Below are positions 12,431 to 23,800 of a stretch of DNA of 64,000 nt, piece by piece; position 1 is the stretch's first letter; every line of letters begins with the position of its first letter. Where the stretch lies: positions 31,762,001-31,826,000 of the forward strand of contig OX467086.1 of assembly GCA_950106755.1 (NCBI GenBank). The letters run 5' to 3'. The DNA is from Climacium dendroides (taxonomy: Eukaryota > Streptophyta > Bryopsida > Hypnales > Climaciaceae). The notes beneath the pieces are model-generated. The model did no database searches. It worked only from the letters and a program-made list of their open reading frames with translations, and was not told where the DNA came from. The position numbers and the translations under genes were made by a program.

Positions 12431-13660
12431 CCTAAAACCCTAATTCGTTTTCCACAGCCGTTTCGAAACCCTAACGTCGATTGCTGGAGTTTCTTTCGTC
12501 ATTTAAGTGCTCCCGATGGCGAATATGGAGACGCAGCCATCTGTTTCTTGCTCTTTCAGTGGGATTTCTTTATCTTTGCTCCGCATTTCAAGCCGTAGTG
12601 AGGAATGGTACCGCACAGGATATGGTCTGGTAGTGACTCTAACTTAGTTGACTCATTTGAGATCTCGGATTCTTGTTCAGATCCGTTTTCTTAACCTTTG
12701 TCGCGATCGCCGGCTTCCGGTCAATGTAGTAGAGTTTGTGTCGAGACAATGTGTTGGGAGACCTTGTCATGTTCTTCGAATATTTTGTTAACTTCTTTGA
12801 GTTTAGCGTAGTACAGGCACTTAAAAAAGCAACAAGAGTAGGGTTTCCTATGAGCCTTGTTGAAGAACGAGTTGCCAGAGTAAAGGGGCTTAGGCGGAGA
12901 ATTGCGGCGCACTCTCTCATCGAGATCGTCGCCTGCCATGCTTGTCCCAACATTGCCCTCTGAAGTTTTTGCTTTGGGTGTATGCCTTTGTTAGATTAGT
13001 TACTCTAAACTTCGCTTATCAAGGCTTTCACTTGCGCCATTAGCTCTAAATTGGACGTCTTGTTATTAATAGAATGATGTTATGAATTTAGCTTTGTCTT
13101 CCACTGATTAATCAGAGCCAGCTTTGAAAGACCTATGATGATATATTCATGAGCTCCATCTTAACCCCTACAATGGTGTAATGATGTTTTCATGACACAG
13201 GATTTCTGAGGTTTCACCTGTTCACACTTCGTCTAGTTTCCTCTTCTGCTTTATGCGCCATCGTTCCGTGTTAATTGGTGCAACTGTAGCTATTCCTGAA
13301 AGGCATACCAGGACATTTTGAGCAAGCACTACTGTATCAACAACGGTATACTAATTCAATCACAGAAGTTGGAGTTTGATTTTTTTGAGAACCTGTCAAT
13401 CGATCTGGATGTTACCGACATTGTTAAGGCTCATGTCAGGCGCTTCGAAATTGATGTCGTCTGGCGTGGTTTCAAAGATTAATAACAATCCAACTTTGCC
13501 AAAGTGAAGTGGATGTGGTGATCTGCCTCATTGATGAAAGGCAACTCTTAACCGTAGCCTGATATGAAAGGGTTGATGCACAACAGCGATTGATCAATAT
13601 AAACCCAAGTCTTAAAAGCAGGAGAACAATTGATATGGATGCTACAAATGCTACTACCAT
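12421..13660. other. GC-richer island with possible small gene
   Basis: The segment begins with telo-box-like AAACCCTAA motifs (12421-12475), frequent in plant promoters and leaders. They precede a plus-strand ATG at about 12516 (MANMETQPSVSCSFSGISLS) that reaches a possible GT donor near 12629. On the minus strand an ORF at 12939-12721 reads MAGDDLDERVRRNSPPKPLY. Near 13370-13485 a plus-strand exon-like stretch follows a CACAG acceptor and reads EFDFFENLSIDLDVTDIVKA. The pieces cannot be joined with confidence on either strand and no family is recognised. Confidence 0.25.
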
Positions 13661-13679
13661 CTCGTAAATAGCTTTAAAT

Positions 13680-15409
13680 GCAAGTATCAGAAAAAATGGC
13701 TAGTGATAAAAATGGCTGGTGAATGAAGCAGGAGAACTCACAAGAGAAACGTCAAAACTTCGGCAGTAGAACGATTGCTAGCTGTTGAAAATACACTCTG
13801 ATATTGAAGAGGTTTCCAATCATCGGAGAAGAGATTACTCCAGGAAGTAGGTTCACTTTTCTAGAGGATAACATGAATATTTTAGAATTCTAGGAAACTG
13901 AAGTGATGCATCGCTTGATTACTGTAAAAAAACTGCAGATGATACTGTGATCCGGCCTTTTTTTTACTTTTAAAATCGTTTTGAAGCACTGTATTTCTAT
14001 GTACATTCATCTTCTGGACCCAAAACTCCTTTCACATATATTCATGCACGTGGGTTGCACAAAATTGATGACTTAGTCCACACTGTAAAGAGAAATGAAA
14101 AAAAATTGCTGAAAAAATATTTCTTTTACTTGGCAAAAAGTAGAAAATTACCTTGAAATGGTGTATGAGTAGAAACATGCCCCAAAAGTTAGACCCATTG
14201 CTAGTCAAATTTGTTATGTAGGGTCTTCTTCTTGTGAATCTTGTCTTAGGTCTAGGTGGCCCATTCTTTTACTAGTAGTGTCAAAAAAAAGATGACTAGG
14301 ATGGTAGTAATGATAATCAAGATTATTGCCAAAACCAATTATGTTTTTTTGTACACACCCAGTAATATAACATTGGTAATTAACTTATAATAATTCCAAA
14401 CCAATTTCAACAAATAATTGGTCATAATACTTTAGTTGTGCTCGTCCATTACTTCTTGGTGAGGTAAGCGTACCCATTATGGCCCCTATTCCAATGAACA
14501 TCCATTCATCATTTCAGTCTACAAATCATGATCACAAAAATAAATGTAAATTTGACCTGAAAATTTATTTTCTACAATGTGTATTTGTTGTATATGATAG
14601 GCCAAAAATCCATATAAGATTATAACTTGGGCAAAACACATTTTTGTTATAGATCATGAAACTTCCATTTTCAAAATAGTTTGTTCTATAGATAGTTTGA
14701 TGGAAAATAATTAATATGATAGTAAAAAATCACTAAATTAGTCTAAATACTTTATATTTGCATCTAAAGCTATATATGATGTACACTTTCAAAATTTGTG
14801 ATTATTTTACTTTGCATGAACAAATTCAAAGTATAGGATGATCTTTGGGTTAAAAATAGGCAACAAAATCTTCTTCTTTAGTAATGAAATATCTATTTTT
14901 AACAGAAATTTTAGAATGATATAGTTATCTATGAAATGAGTTTGTTGTCCTATTCCTAAAGTGATTAGTCTAAAATGGTGAAAATCTTGAACAAATTGGT
15001 ACATTCTTTATTTTTATAATTTCCTAAAAAAACATTCATTAGACAATTTTATTCCACATTATTAATATGTGACATTTTAGAAGTTAAGTTTTGTTAAAAC
15101 TATAATTCATTCAAAATTTGGATGAAAACATAACCATCCATCTAGATGAGAACATGATAGATGAAATCTACACAATTTGTATTTAACCTTTAAATGGTTT
15201 GGGAGACAAAATGTATCTTCTATATTTATACACAACCCTTTTTTCCCAAATTTCATAATGCATTCGCCAAACATGTAAGCAATAAAATTGAAGGTGCCAC
15301 CAAAGCAATTGATTTTCTCATATGTTTAGAAAATATTTTGGTTCTACCTATTAAAATAAGAGGCTTCAATCATGCTGAAGTTTGTATTTGTTGAAAAATA
15401 TAAGTACTA
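13680..15409. other. AT-rich intergenic DNA
   Basis: No gene, RNA or repeat pair recognised. Confidence 0.5.
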
Positions 15410-16948
15410 CACTAATGATGATATTTAGTGTTATGACCGGTACAATTATCTACCCAAATAAATTTTGAGTGGCCATGGACATCAGATTGGAAGGCTCGTG
15501 GTTCTACAAAATAATCTGAAAATAGAGTTTGATCCATCCACCCTTTAGGACCCGTACGATAACATACCCCTGGGATGTTGTCATTCAATCCTCGAATTGG
15601 ATAACTGCTGTTCGGATTTGAAAATATCAACATAGGAGCTTCGATCATGGATCGTTGCCCCCCTGAGATTCTAATGACCATTGTCATTGAATCTCCACTC
15701 GATACTACCTCGGCATATTTGACTGTTGTGTCACCACGGAAGCCTAATGTTCTACCGTTGTCCATGTTTAGAACAAAATGGGTTTCGTCTATATTCTCCA
15801 TTAGATTTTCATCAAAGGTGCCATCCTGAAATCCTCGATTTAAGACTCCTAGATGGTATGCAACTTGCATCTCAATTTCCTGTTCTTTTTCAGGACTGCA
15901 AGTGAGACGACCTCTTTGAGATAAGAGGACAATGTTTTAGATATGCATGAATTGCTGGATCCAACAGTGGATCAGTTTTTCAAGCAATAAAACATTGTCC
16001 TTAGGATCTCTGGATAGGGCTGTATAAGGGGATGTAGGGTCCACTAGGATCGTTTTTGCTAACTCAATTAGCAAACGGGGAGAGAATTTCACACCAGTTT
16101 TTTTGAAATGCTCGAATGCATCAAGTAAGAGCGGGTAGAGCCATTGTACCCATTTGGAGCGTTTGTGACCACGACCGGGTGCTGCCTTTGTACAGAGCTG
16201 TTTTTGTCCTCCAGATCGGCTGCGGGTGCATGAAATTGGTGGAAGCTCTTGGGGCTCTTCTCCTTCGTTGCAATATCGATCATGGAGTGCCCACCAACAC
16301 GATGCACGCATCAAATTGGAGCTTCGTTGACCTCGAAAATGCTCGGGGAAAGCATGGATGGTACGGTTGTAGAGACCGGGGAGACCATGGATTGATTCGT
16401 TTTGCACCATCCATGTGATGATCCACTTTCGTGTGGCAATGGTAGAAACTTGTTGGAGACGTCGGGGGATTTCCGCCATAAGTCTGAGCCACAACGTGGA
16501 AAAAATCAAAAAATGTCGACCAAAAAAAAAACAATTTTTTATATAATGTAAAGGACAACAAGGCGATTGCAATGGTGTCGCTAATACCTGAAATGGACCT
16601 GTTGGTGAGAAGATGCGAGGACCTGAAAACGGAGCGAGCGGGGGGCGGGAGGTGGCAAATTTGAAATGTGCCGGGTGGGCGGGAACGACGAACTATAAAC
16701 CCACCCACCCCGAAAAAAGCCCGAACTGGAGCTGAACTGAACTGTAGCGGAGCGCCGCTGAACTGCAGGAGCCAAAAGAAATCGAAAGAGAAGATGGCGC
16801 AACAAAGGCAAGAAAGCAAGGGAAGCCAAGGAAGAAGGCGACGCATTCAAGTCTAATACTAATTGTGGATAAGTTTAGATTTAGTGTTGTAGCTAGTAGG
16901 GGGGTAAAAACACTAAATGCCACTAAACACTAAATATCATCTTTAGTG
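15410..16948 (-). mobile_element. pogo/Tc1-like DDE transposon
   Basis: The element is bounded by inverted ends: CACTAATGATGATATTTAG at 15410 and its near-perfect reverse complement ending at 16948, with TA on both sides (15408-15409, 16949-16950). It is about 1.54 kb and carries one minus-strand transposase remnant. A TA target duplication and a DDE-superfamily transposase fit the Tc1/mariner/pogo group. A GC-rich segment (16600-16850) lies between the transposase start and the right end. The CACTAA start of the ends is shared with the small MITEs in this window. Confidence 0.82.
15412..16479 (-). pseudogene. DDE-superfamily transposase, interrupted and truncated
   Basis: Reading from MAEIPRRLQQ near 16479, the frame runs about 180 codons to an in-frame TAA at 15937-15939 and then stays open in the same frame to 15412. 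The second part contains NIDETHFVLN, holding the first catalytic Asp, then a Gly- and Asp-containing core. It ends with FIWVDNCTGHN, which holds the second catalytic Asp. The frame stops almost at the inverted repeat, so the segment with the third acidic residue is missing. With the internal stop, this copy should be inactive. The N-terminal half would be the DNA-binding part and has no clear motif. The family call rests on the DET and WVDN-C-GHN motifs. Confidence 0.75.
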
Positions 16949-16950
16949 TA

Positions 16951-17974
16951 CTTCCACAATGTATACACATGTTCCTCTTTTGTATACACATCTGCCATGA
17001 CTAGGTACGTTGGTTTATTGCACTTACAATTGTCTTTGTGACATCTAGGGACCATAACATGAGTAGGTTCAAACAATCTTTTGTTTTTCCTCCCCTTTAG
17101 TTCTCTTGTGTTGGATATAACAAAATTTTGGATTTAGTTTTTTTTACGTGGATTTCAAAAGATGTCACACTCTGAGTGTACAATTTATTTCTTTAGAATT
17201 TTAGGGCTGATTTAGAAATGCCAGATAGGTACTTCAATTGTAACACAAAATCAAGATGTTGCAACAACGGAAGCTTTGTTACAATTTAAGAGCTATGATT
17301 AGAATGAAAAAGAATAATTGAACCAAGGAAAGGGTAGAGATTGGGTAGTTCTACTCTACACTCGACAATGTGGCAACAACACATTCTTTACAACACATGA
17401 TACATATTTTCAAATAGGGAATGGTTTAGAGCAATCTACGACTACTCTGAGCACATTGGCAAATTGCGGACAATCTGCCTACGTACCCTGCTAATTTGTA
17501 AGTAATACATCTTTCTCAAAACTCTTTCCACTAAATTTTTGTAATGTCAAGGATTAGGGTCCATTACTTCTTTGCGCATACTCAACTTTCAACGATATTC
17601 CATGATTGGCTGCTCTTATCTACTTTTGCATGCGTTCTTCAACTTTGTTCTTTCCTTTGATTTTTCTACCTTTCTTCTTGTTTTTGTTTTGGTATTACAT
17701 CATACTCGATTAGACGAGTAGTGTAGGATACCAGCATAGTACATTTGTGGCTTCTCAGAGGTCCTCTTACGGTCCCTTAAATTCTACACTTGGAAAAATG
17801 AAAATACTGAGTTCAAGGATGTTATTGTGAGAAGGCCTAGAAAAGAAAACTTTCAAAGAGTTTTGCATTAGTGCACTTGGTTCAAGCTTGAGATTGATCA
17901 AAAATGAACAAAATAATAAGATTTTATACAAGTTGAAGGTCTTATTTTTGAGACTTTTATATGTTGATTTTTAG
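16951..17974. other. Intergenic DNA upstream of E2 pseudogene
   Basis: May contain further decayed exons of the E2 pseudogene that follows, but I could not recognise lipoyl or subunit-binding domain sequence here. Confidence 0.4.
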
Positions 17975-19222
17975 GATGTGGATTGATTTGAATGCCACAT
18001 TGAATGTTGCAAAGAAGGAAGCTCCAACTAAGAAAATTTCATTGAAGAACTTCATCAAGGTTTGATCAGTTAAACTTTATCAAGTTCCTAGTCAATAGTG
18101 ATTCCTTTGTGATGTTTCTTTGAAAAATTCCCTTGTCTATTGTCTAAATTGTTGACTAAGTTTGTGAATGTACAAGTTGTAGCCTTGGCATTGAAGAAGG
18201 CTCCACAAATCAATAGTACCTGCATTGACAAATACATTAGACAATAAGTGCTAATTTTACATGCTTTGGTTATCTTGATTCACTAATGAAGGACATTTTC
18301 CCATATTGCATTTGAAAGTTTCTAAAGTAATAATTAGATTTTTTTTGGAGATCCTAGCGACATTCTGAAATAAAGATTGATGTGGTATCTTATTTCACTA
18401 TGGAATGGCAAGATTGTATTAGGTTTGTTCTAGATTTATTAGTAAAATCCATAAAATGTTCATCTCATGGGGAGTCTTAGGTCTAACAAGTAAAGAGTAT
18501 CTTTGTTGTATGGTGTACTTTCTTCAACAAATTCTATTGTTGCATTAAAATAGGTACAATAATGTAAATGTCATAGTTATTATGCAAATTGACCATCGGC
18601 TACTGGTCCCTATTGTAAAGGTAATTTACTTAAAACTTGAACATTTGGACTTCACTAGTTCAACAACTATTGATTTAATTATCTCATATATTTGATTGAA
18701 AAGTCCTTTTCTATTTGATTTTGCTCTTCTTTTTGTGTATTCTAAGGTGCAAACAAAAAGGTATTGGTTACAACTACAAATGATGTGAAGTCATTAGTTG
18801 GCAAGGCAAACATTACACAAATTAACACTCACTTGAAATGTTTATTTTATTTAGTGCCGTCACTTTTATTCTAATACTCTTCAATGCATCAACTATGTAG
18901 GGTGGACCATTTACAATTTACAATCCAAAAGGACCTTTTTAGAATAAAACAATTCATGCCATCATCAATCCTCCACAAGTAGCCATTCTAGTTGTTGGGA
19001 CCAGTAAGTTTCTAACTCTCACTACTGGTCTTACTTGTGTTTTTTATGCAATACATTGTATTCCCTCCTGTTTGAATTGTTTTGGAAGCACCTTGCTAAA
19101 TGGTTGCAATTTCACATTTTCTAATGAATGTTTTCGTTGTTGTTTTGTGTGTAATTCCTTGTAGAATTGTGCATGACAATTTCATGACTTCTGCCACTAT
19201 TTCTTTCAATTGCACTGACCTA
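17975..19222 (+). pseudogene. Pyruvate dehydrogenase E2 (dihydrolipoamide acetyltransferase) pseudogene
   Basis: Short exon-like stretches in consecutive order match the catalytic domain of mitochondrial-type E2. About 17975-18059 reads IDLNATLNVAKKEAP then KKISLKNFIK. About 18160-18245 reads VVALALKKAPQINS then DKYIRQ followed by a stop. About 18563-18620 reads LLVPIVK. About 18747-18840 reads NKKVLVTTTNDVKSLVGKA. About 18901-19003 reads GGPFTIYNPKGPF, a TAG stop, then AIINPPQVAILVVGTS and a GTAAGT donor. About 19164-19222 reads FMTSATISFNCTDL. The family has ALALRKVPQ-NSSW, GLxVPVVKDADKKG, GGTFTVSNLGGPFG-KQFCAIINPPQ and FMSVTLSCDHRVIDG at these places. The DHRxxDG active site is lost. Intron-like gaps remain, so this arose from genomic DNA, not from a retrocopied mRNA. 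Confidence 0.8.
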
Positions 19223-20193
19223 TGAGAAGAAATCAAGATCATCACGGCATAGGTTGTAATCGTTGGTGCCTCACTTCCCCAAAATGAGACCCTAATATCT
19301 TATTTAAACCCTGCTTACCTTCTTGCGCAGCTGAAGCCCAAATTGAAGTATCCACGAGGGAGCTTCTCAAAGGATGTAAACCTAAATTTTTTTTAGTATT
19401 GCTATTGTACACAAGTGCTTGGTTAAAAGGACTGTTATCAACTGTCAAAGGAGATTGTATCAATAATTAGAGTTTGAATTTTCCCTCATTTGCTTTTAAG
19501 GTGGGTACACTGAGCCTATTTCCTAATATTGGATTGGTCAACTTTTCATATGTTGTTGGCAAGTGAAAGGAGGTTCCAACGCACCAGAGAACGTGGCATT
19601 TGGATACTATATGCAAAAGTTATTAAGGAACAAAGTTTGGTTCTGAAAGCGTTTCTTCCACAGGTACAGAACTGATTTTGGAGATGTATATATGGTATAG
19701 ATGGCGGTTTAAGGTCAGTGGCACATTTGGGTGTACCTACCTTACTATGGGTTGCAGGACAAAGAAGGAAACAGCTCTGCGCACCTCAGCCCCTCCGGAC
19801 CTCCCTCGTTGAAGGGTTACGATAGCCATGCTTGGGGAGCTTCTACACTTTACTTAAAATCTAGAGAGCGACACACGCATGGAGCACCCACAGAGGCTCA
19901 ATAAAAGGGAGATGGTGTAATCACACTTCACGTCCTTCAAGGAGGTGCAACTGCTAATACCACCAACACTGCGCATGTGCCAAAACACAAATGTTGTCAC
20001 AAATGGAGGAACAACCATGAAGAAAAAAACTTAAGTTACTTAAGCAAGGCAAATGAAGACAAAGTTAAGAACAACAAAAATGAAGGGGTTTAAGTCTATA
20101 CAAAGTATGAATGTGCCATGTCAAGGGTAGGCTACATGTGTCACTACTCGAGCCTAAGGAAGTGGTGGACAACAAGGGATTAACTCAAGCCTT
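19223..20193. other. Intergenic DNA
   Basis: No gene recognised. The sequence near 19720-19750 resembles the end of the 381-bp MITE family (TTGGGTGTACCTACCTTA) without a partner that I can place. Confidence 0.4.
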
Positions 20194-20876
20194 CACTACT
20201 AGAAAATGGTACAAAAATTTAACAATTTTTTGTTGACTGAGATATTGTATTGATCATTTTAACAATTTTTTATTGATTTGATGCAAGTTAATAAAATAGT
20301 CATTGAATTTTTGCTGATTAAGATAATACAACATTTAGATAAAAAAGAAAAAAATAAGTTCTTTATACAAATGGGGTGATAAAAAGTTAAACAAACCATA
20401 TAGGATATGTGAATCACTTATAATCTTAATTCACATATCCATATGATTTGTTCTACCTTCTATCACCCCATTTGTATAAAGAGCTTGTCTTTTCTTCTCA
20501 TCTATCATCAAAGTCACCTATCTTCTAACATCAACTTTCAAGTTATGAGAAATTGATCTTCTTCCTTCTAAGTAAATTATAAAGTTTAACTTTTTATAAT
20601 TAAATTGTAATGTCTAATTTATAGTTCTATCTATGTGTCGTTTTTTGCCTATGTGGCAATTTGTATTGGATTGATTTTTGACTTGCCAAGTGACGGCCAT
20701 TCATTGAACAAATTTATAAATGAATTAATATTATTATTATTTTTACTTGACCACTATAACAAAATGAGTAACAATTTTTTGTTAAGTATTGTCCAAAATA
20801 ACACAATTGAGAATACAAACAACATCAACACTTTGTTAATTTTTTTATTATGGTGGTCACTGTTTTTCTACTAGTG
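20194..20876. mobile_element. Non-autonomous CACTA transposon
   Basis: The left end CACTACTAGAAAA (20194) faces an inverted right end TTTTTCTACTAGTG (ending 20876). The trinucleotide CTT flanks both sides (20191-20193 and 20877-20879). CACTA ends and a 3-bp duplication define the CACTA superfamily (EnSpm). Subterminal motifs of the form TAACAATTTTTTGTTGA recur near both ends. At 683 bp without a transposase ORF, it must rely on an autonomous relative. Confidence 0.88.
20356..20485. repeat. Long hairpin inside the CACTA element
   Basis: The left arm (20356-20414) and right arm (20429-20485) are about 58 bases each with few mismatches, separated by a loop of about 14 bases. Each arm contains the shared core ACAAATGGGGTGAT or its complement. 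Transcribed, it would fold into a near-perfect double-stranded stem. Confidence 0.75.
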
Positions 20877-23800
20877 CTTGCAATTTAGCCTTAGGCCTTT
20901 TCTCTACAGAAAACAATAGCCTTGACCAAAGATGAGGGAGTTTCTCGGGAAGTTCTTGATACTTCATAACATTTAGAAAAAGTATGCTCATGGATAAAAG
21001 ATTTAAAAGACAAAAGATGCTTATTGGCTAGTGAAGACCAACTTGCATTAGAATTGCAACATTGTGTTGACTCTATATTTGCAAGTGGACATAGCATTCT
21101 TGGCCCATTGAATGTATACAAAATCTATAGTGATTCAATAAATATTATAGGTCTATTTTCAAATTTTGGCAATGCCCACTTCTTCCTTGTCAAAAGATAC
21201 AACCCCACTAACAAGATTGTTGGTTCAGTGGATTCTATGTGTTTTAAACCCCAATGAGCTATATGGGTGGACTTCTAGTAAAGGTTAGCTTTCACAAATT
21301 ACAAGCTCATTCTTTCTAGTTTTCGCACAAATGAGACTCTAGTAGTGGTGACAAGTTGGATAATAGAAGAGTACCTAGAGCGCCAAATTAGGGTGTTAAT
21401 GTTGATTGTTGGATTTGAAAGTGAGGAAAAAAAAGTTTATATTTCAAAAAAGCATGTATGTTTCAAATTAACTATTGAAAAAGTATGGCAATAATCTCAT
21501 GCACCAATGTTGCAACATATAGCAATAGTTGCTATGTCACAATTCTAGTAACACCTTACAACTCTAATCAAACTCTAGAAGCTTTTTCACAGCTTAATGG
21601 GCTCACCACACTTCACTTCTAGTATCATTTGAATCACAATTCACTAACACTACACATACCATGCATTCACAATATTAGTTTTCATTTCCGATTCATATTG
21701 TCAAGTTCCAGTTCCTGAGACTATTAATATAAGCTTCACACATGACATCAGATATGTTACTTGGTGACATAAGATGGAACTTTCATTGATGTCTAAGCAC
21801 TCGGTGGAGGCACTATTGCCAACCAGTGCTAACCGCCCTTGAATGTCATCCTACTCCATACTAGGCCCATTGTGTATTTGTTACTTTCACATCATATCTA
21901 ATTAAGACTTATAACTCGGGACACATTCGGAATGGCTTAGCAAAGAGTAGAACTCAATCTAATGGGTGCCATAAGACACCTATACAAGTGTTCTATGTGC
22001 CTTGGACTCGGTGGTGAAGTTATATCACCAATCTTGAATGATTGAGACTTACTAAGGTTCAAAGAATGAATGAGGAATGAGACTAACCCTTCCTGTAGTA
22101 CTTTCTGTGGAATTTGATAGATCCCCTTTTTGTGGTAAAAAGGGTTTTCAAAACCCACTTTGGTTTTAGAAAATCATTCATTTTCAACCAGAATCATTAA
22201 GTTATAACCTTGTTTAAACTCCCAAATTTCCAAACGGCATAACTTTACAGCTAGAGCTTCAAATCCCACATATAAGACCATTTTGGATAACTACGCAATA
22301 ATTATGTCAATGTTCTGCTCACTTGTCTCATTTGGACAAATTTTTACAAGATTATAGCCCTCCAAAGATTCAGGATCACCGAGAGTGGCATCACGCCTTC
22401 ATCATGAATTTTTTTTTGCCATAACTTTGAACTCACAGCTTAGAACCTTATAATTCTTATCATTATAATTTCTTTGTATTTTTATCTTTTCAATGATATG
22501 ATACATGCTATATTTCATTGAAGAATTTATTGAGAACCTTTCACTTATAATCCTTAAGTGTCTCGGTGCCACCAAGACACCACCAACTTTGGACGGTCAT
22601 AACTTCTAACCAATTAGTTCAAATCATACATTCTTTGAATGATTGGAAGCATCTACTTAAGAACTTTTCAAGAATGTAAGGTGCTCTACCATAATTCTCT
22701 AATTCAAGGTTTCTATTGCCCCTTATTTACTAGGAGTCTCTCATTTCTTTCTTCTTAAATTTTTACAAGACTTAAGATGTCACCTCCAAGGTCTCCCTTG
22801 CTCACTAAGGCACTTTGAGCACCTCAATGAGATAGGGGTGTGACACTTTACTTTCTTCCACTAAACATTTTCCAAATTCAAGGGGGATGATTAAAGAGGG
22901 GAAGTTATGGGTTCCAATGACAATCATATAATTAAAGGCATGGTTTGGGATTCTTATTTACATGGAGCTTGAAACCACCACCAATCATTAGAAAATATTG
23001 GAATTTGAAGATTCTAATGTTACAATGTTTGTAATCTTTAGAGTAATGAGTTGCAATAGGTAGGAGGCTATTTTGAGATGCCTCCACTTTATAGACACTT
23101 CTTTAGTCAAGCAAACTTGCAAATTTTAAAGGGAAATAAAATGTAAAAAATGAAAGGAAGGGAAGAAAAAAGAGCATATGGTCAATTGAGAGTGTGAGGA
23201 TGCATCTATTTGCAAACCTAGTGAAGGTTTAGTTGTCATAAAAGCCACAAACAAATCTACCCTAAGAAGCACAACTGAACCAACGTATTTGTTAGAGGGA
23301 ATTGAAGCATTTGACAAAAGATGGTTGGCCAAGACCTATAGACCTAAGGCTCACTTTAGTAGACAAACTAGTGTATACAAAGTGGCTTTTGGCTCATTTT
23401 GTTAGTGTTTTGCAATCAATATATTCCTTAGAGATTTGTATAACTACTAATAAACTAATCATTATCTATAAGGAAAAATATTGTAGAATATGTCAATATA
23501 TGGATATAAGCTTTGTCAATTTAGCATCAAAATTTGGTGTTTTGCTTTAATAAAATTAGGATTTGTTTTGAATCTTATGTATATTAGGAAGTAGGAATGG
23601 GTTGTGCCTTAGGCCAATTGTTAGGGCAATCAATAATATTTCGCATAGTTTCCCAATTACACCATCACAATCATGTAGTTGTTGTAGATAACTTTTTTTT
23701 TCTTCTAGCTGTCTTTTCCATGACTTGATGTATTTCCATTATAGGGCAACTAGGGCTATATCAACAAACTAAATGGGGTTGTCAAAAGGCTTGGTTCCAA

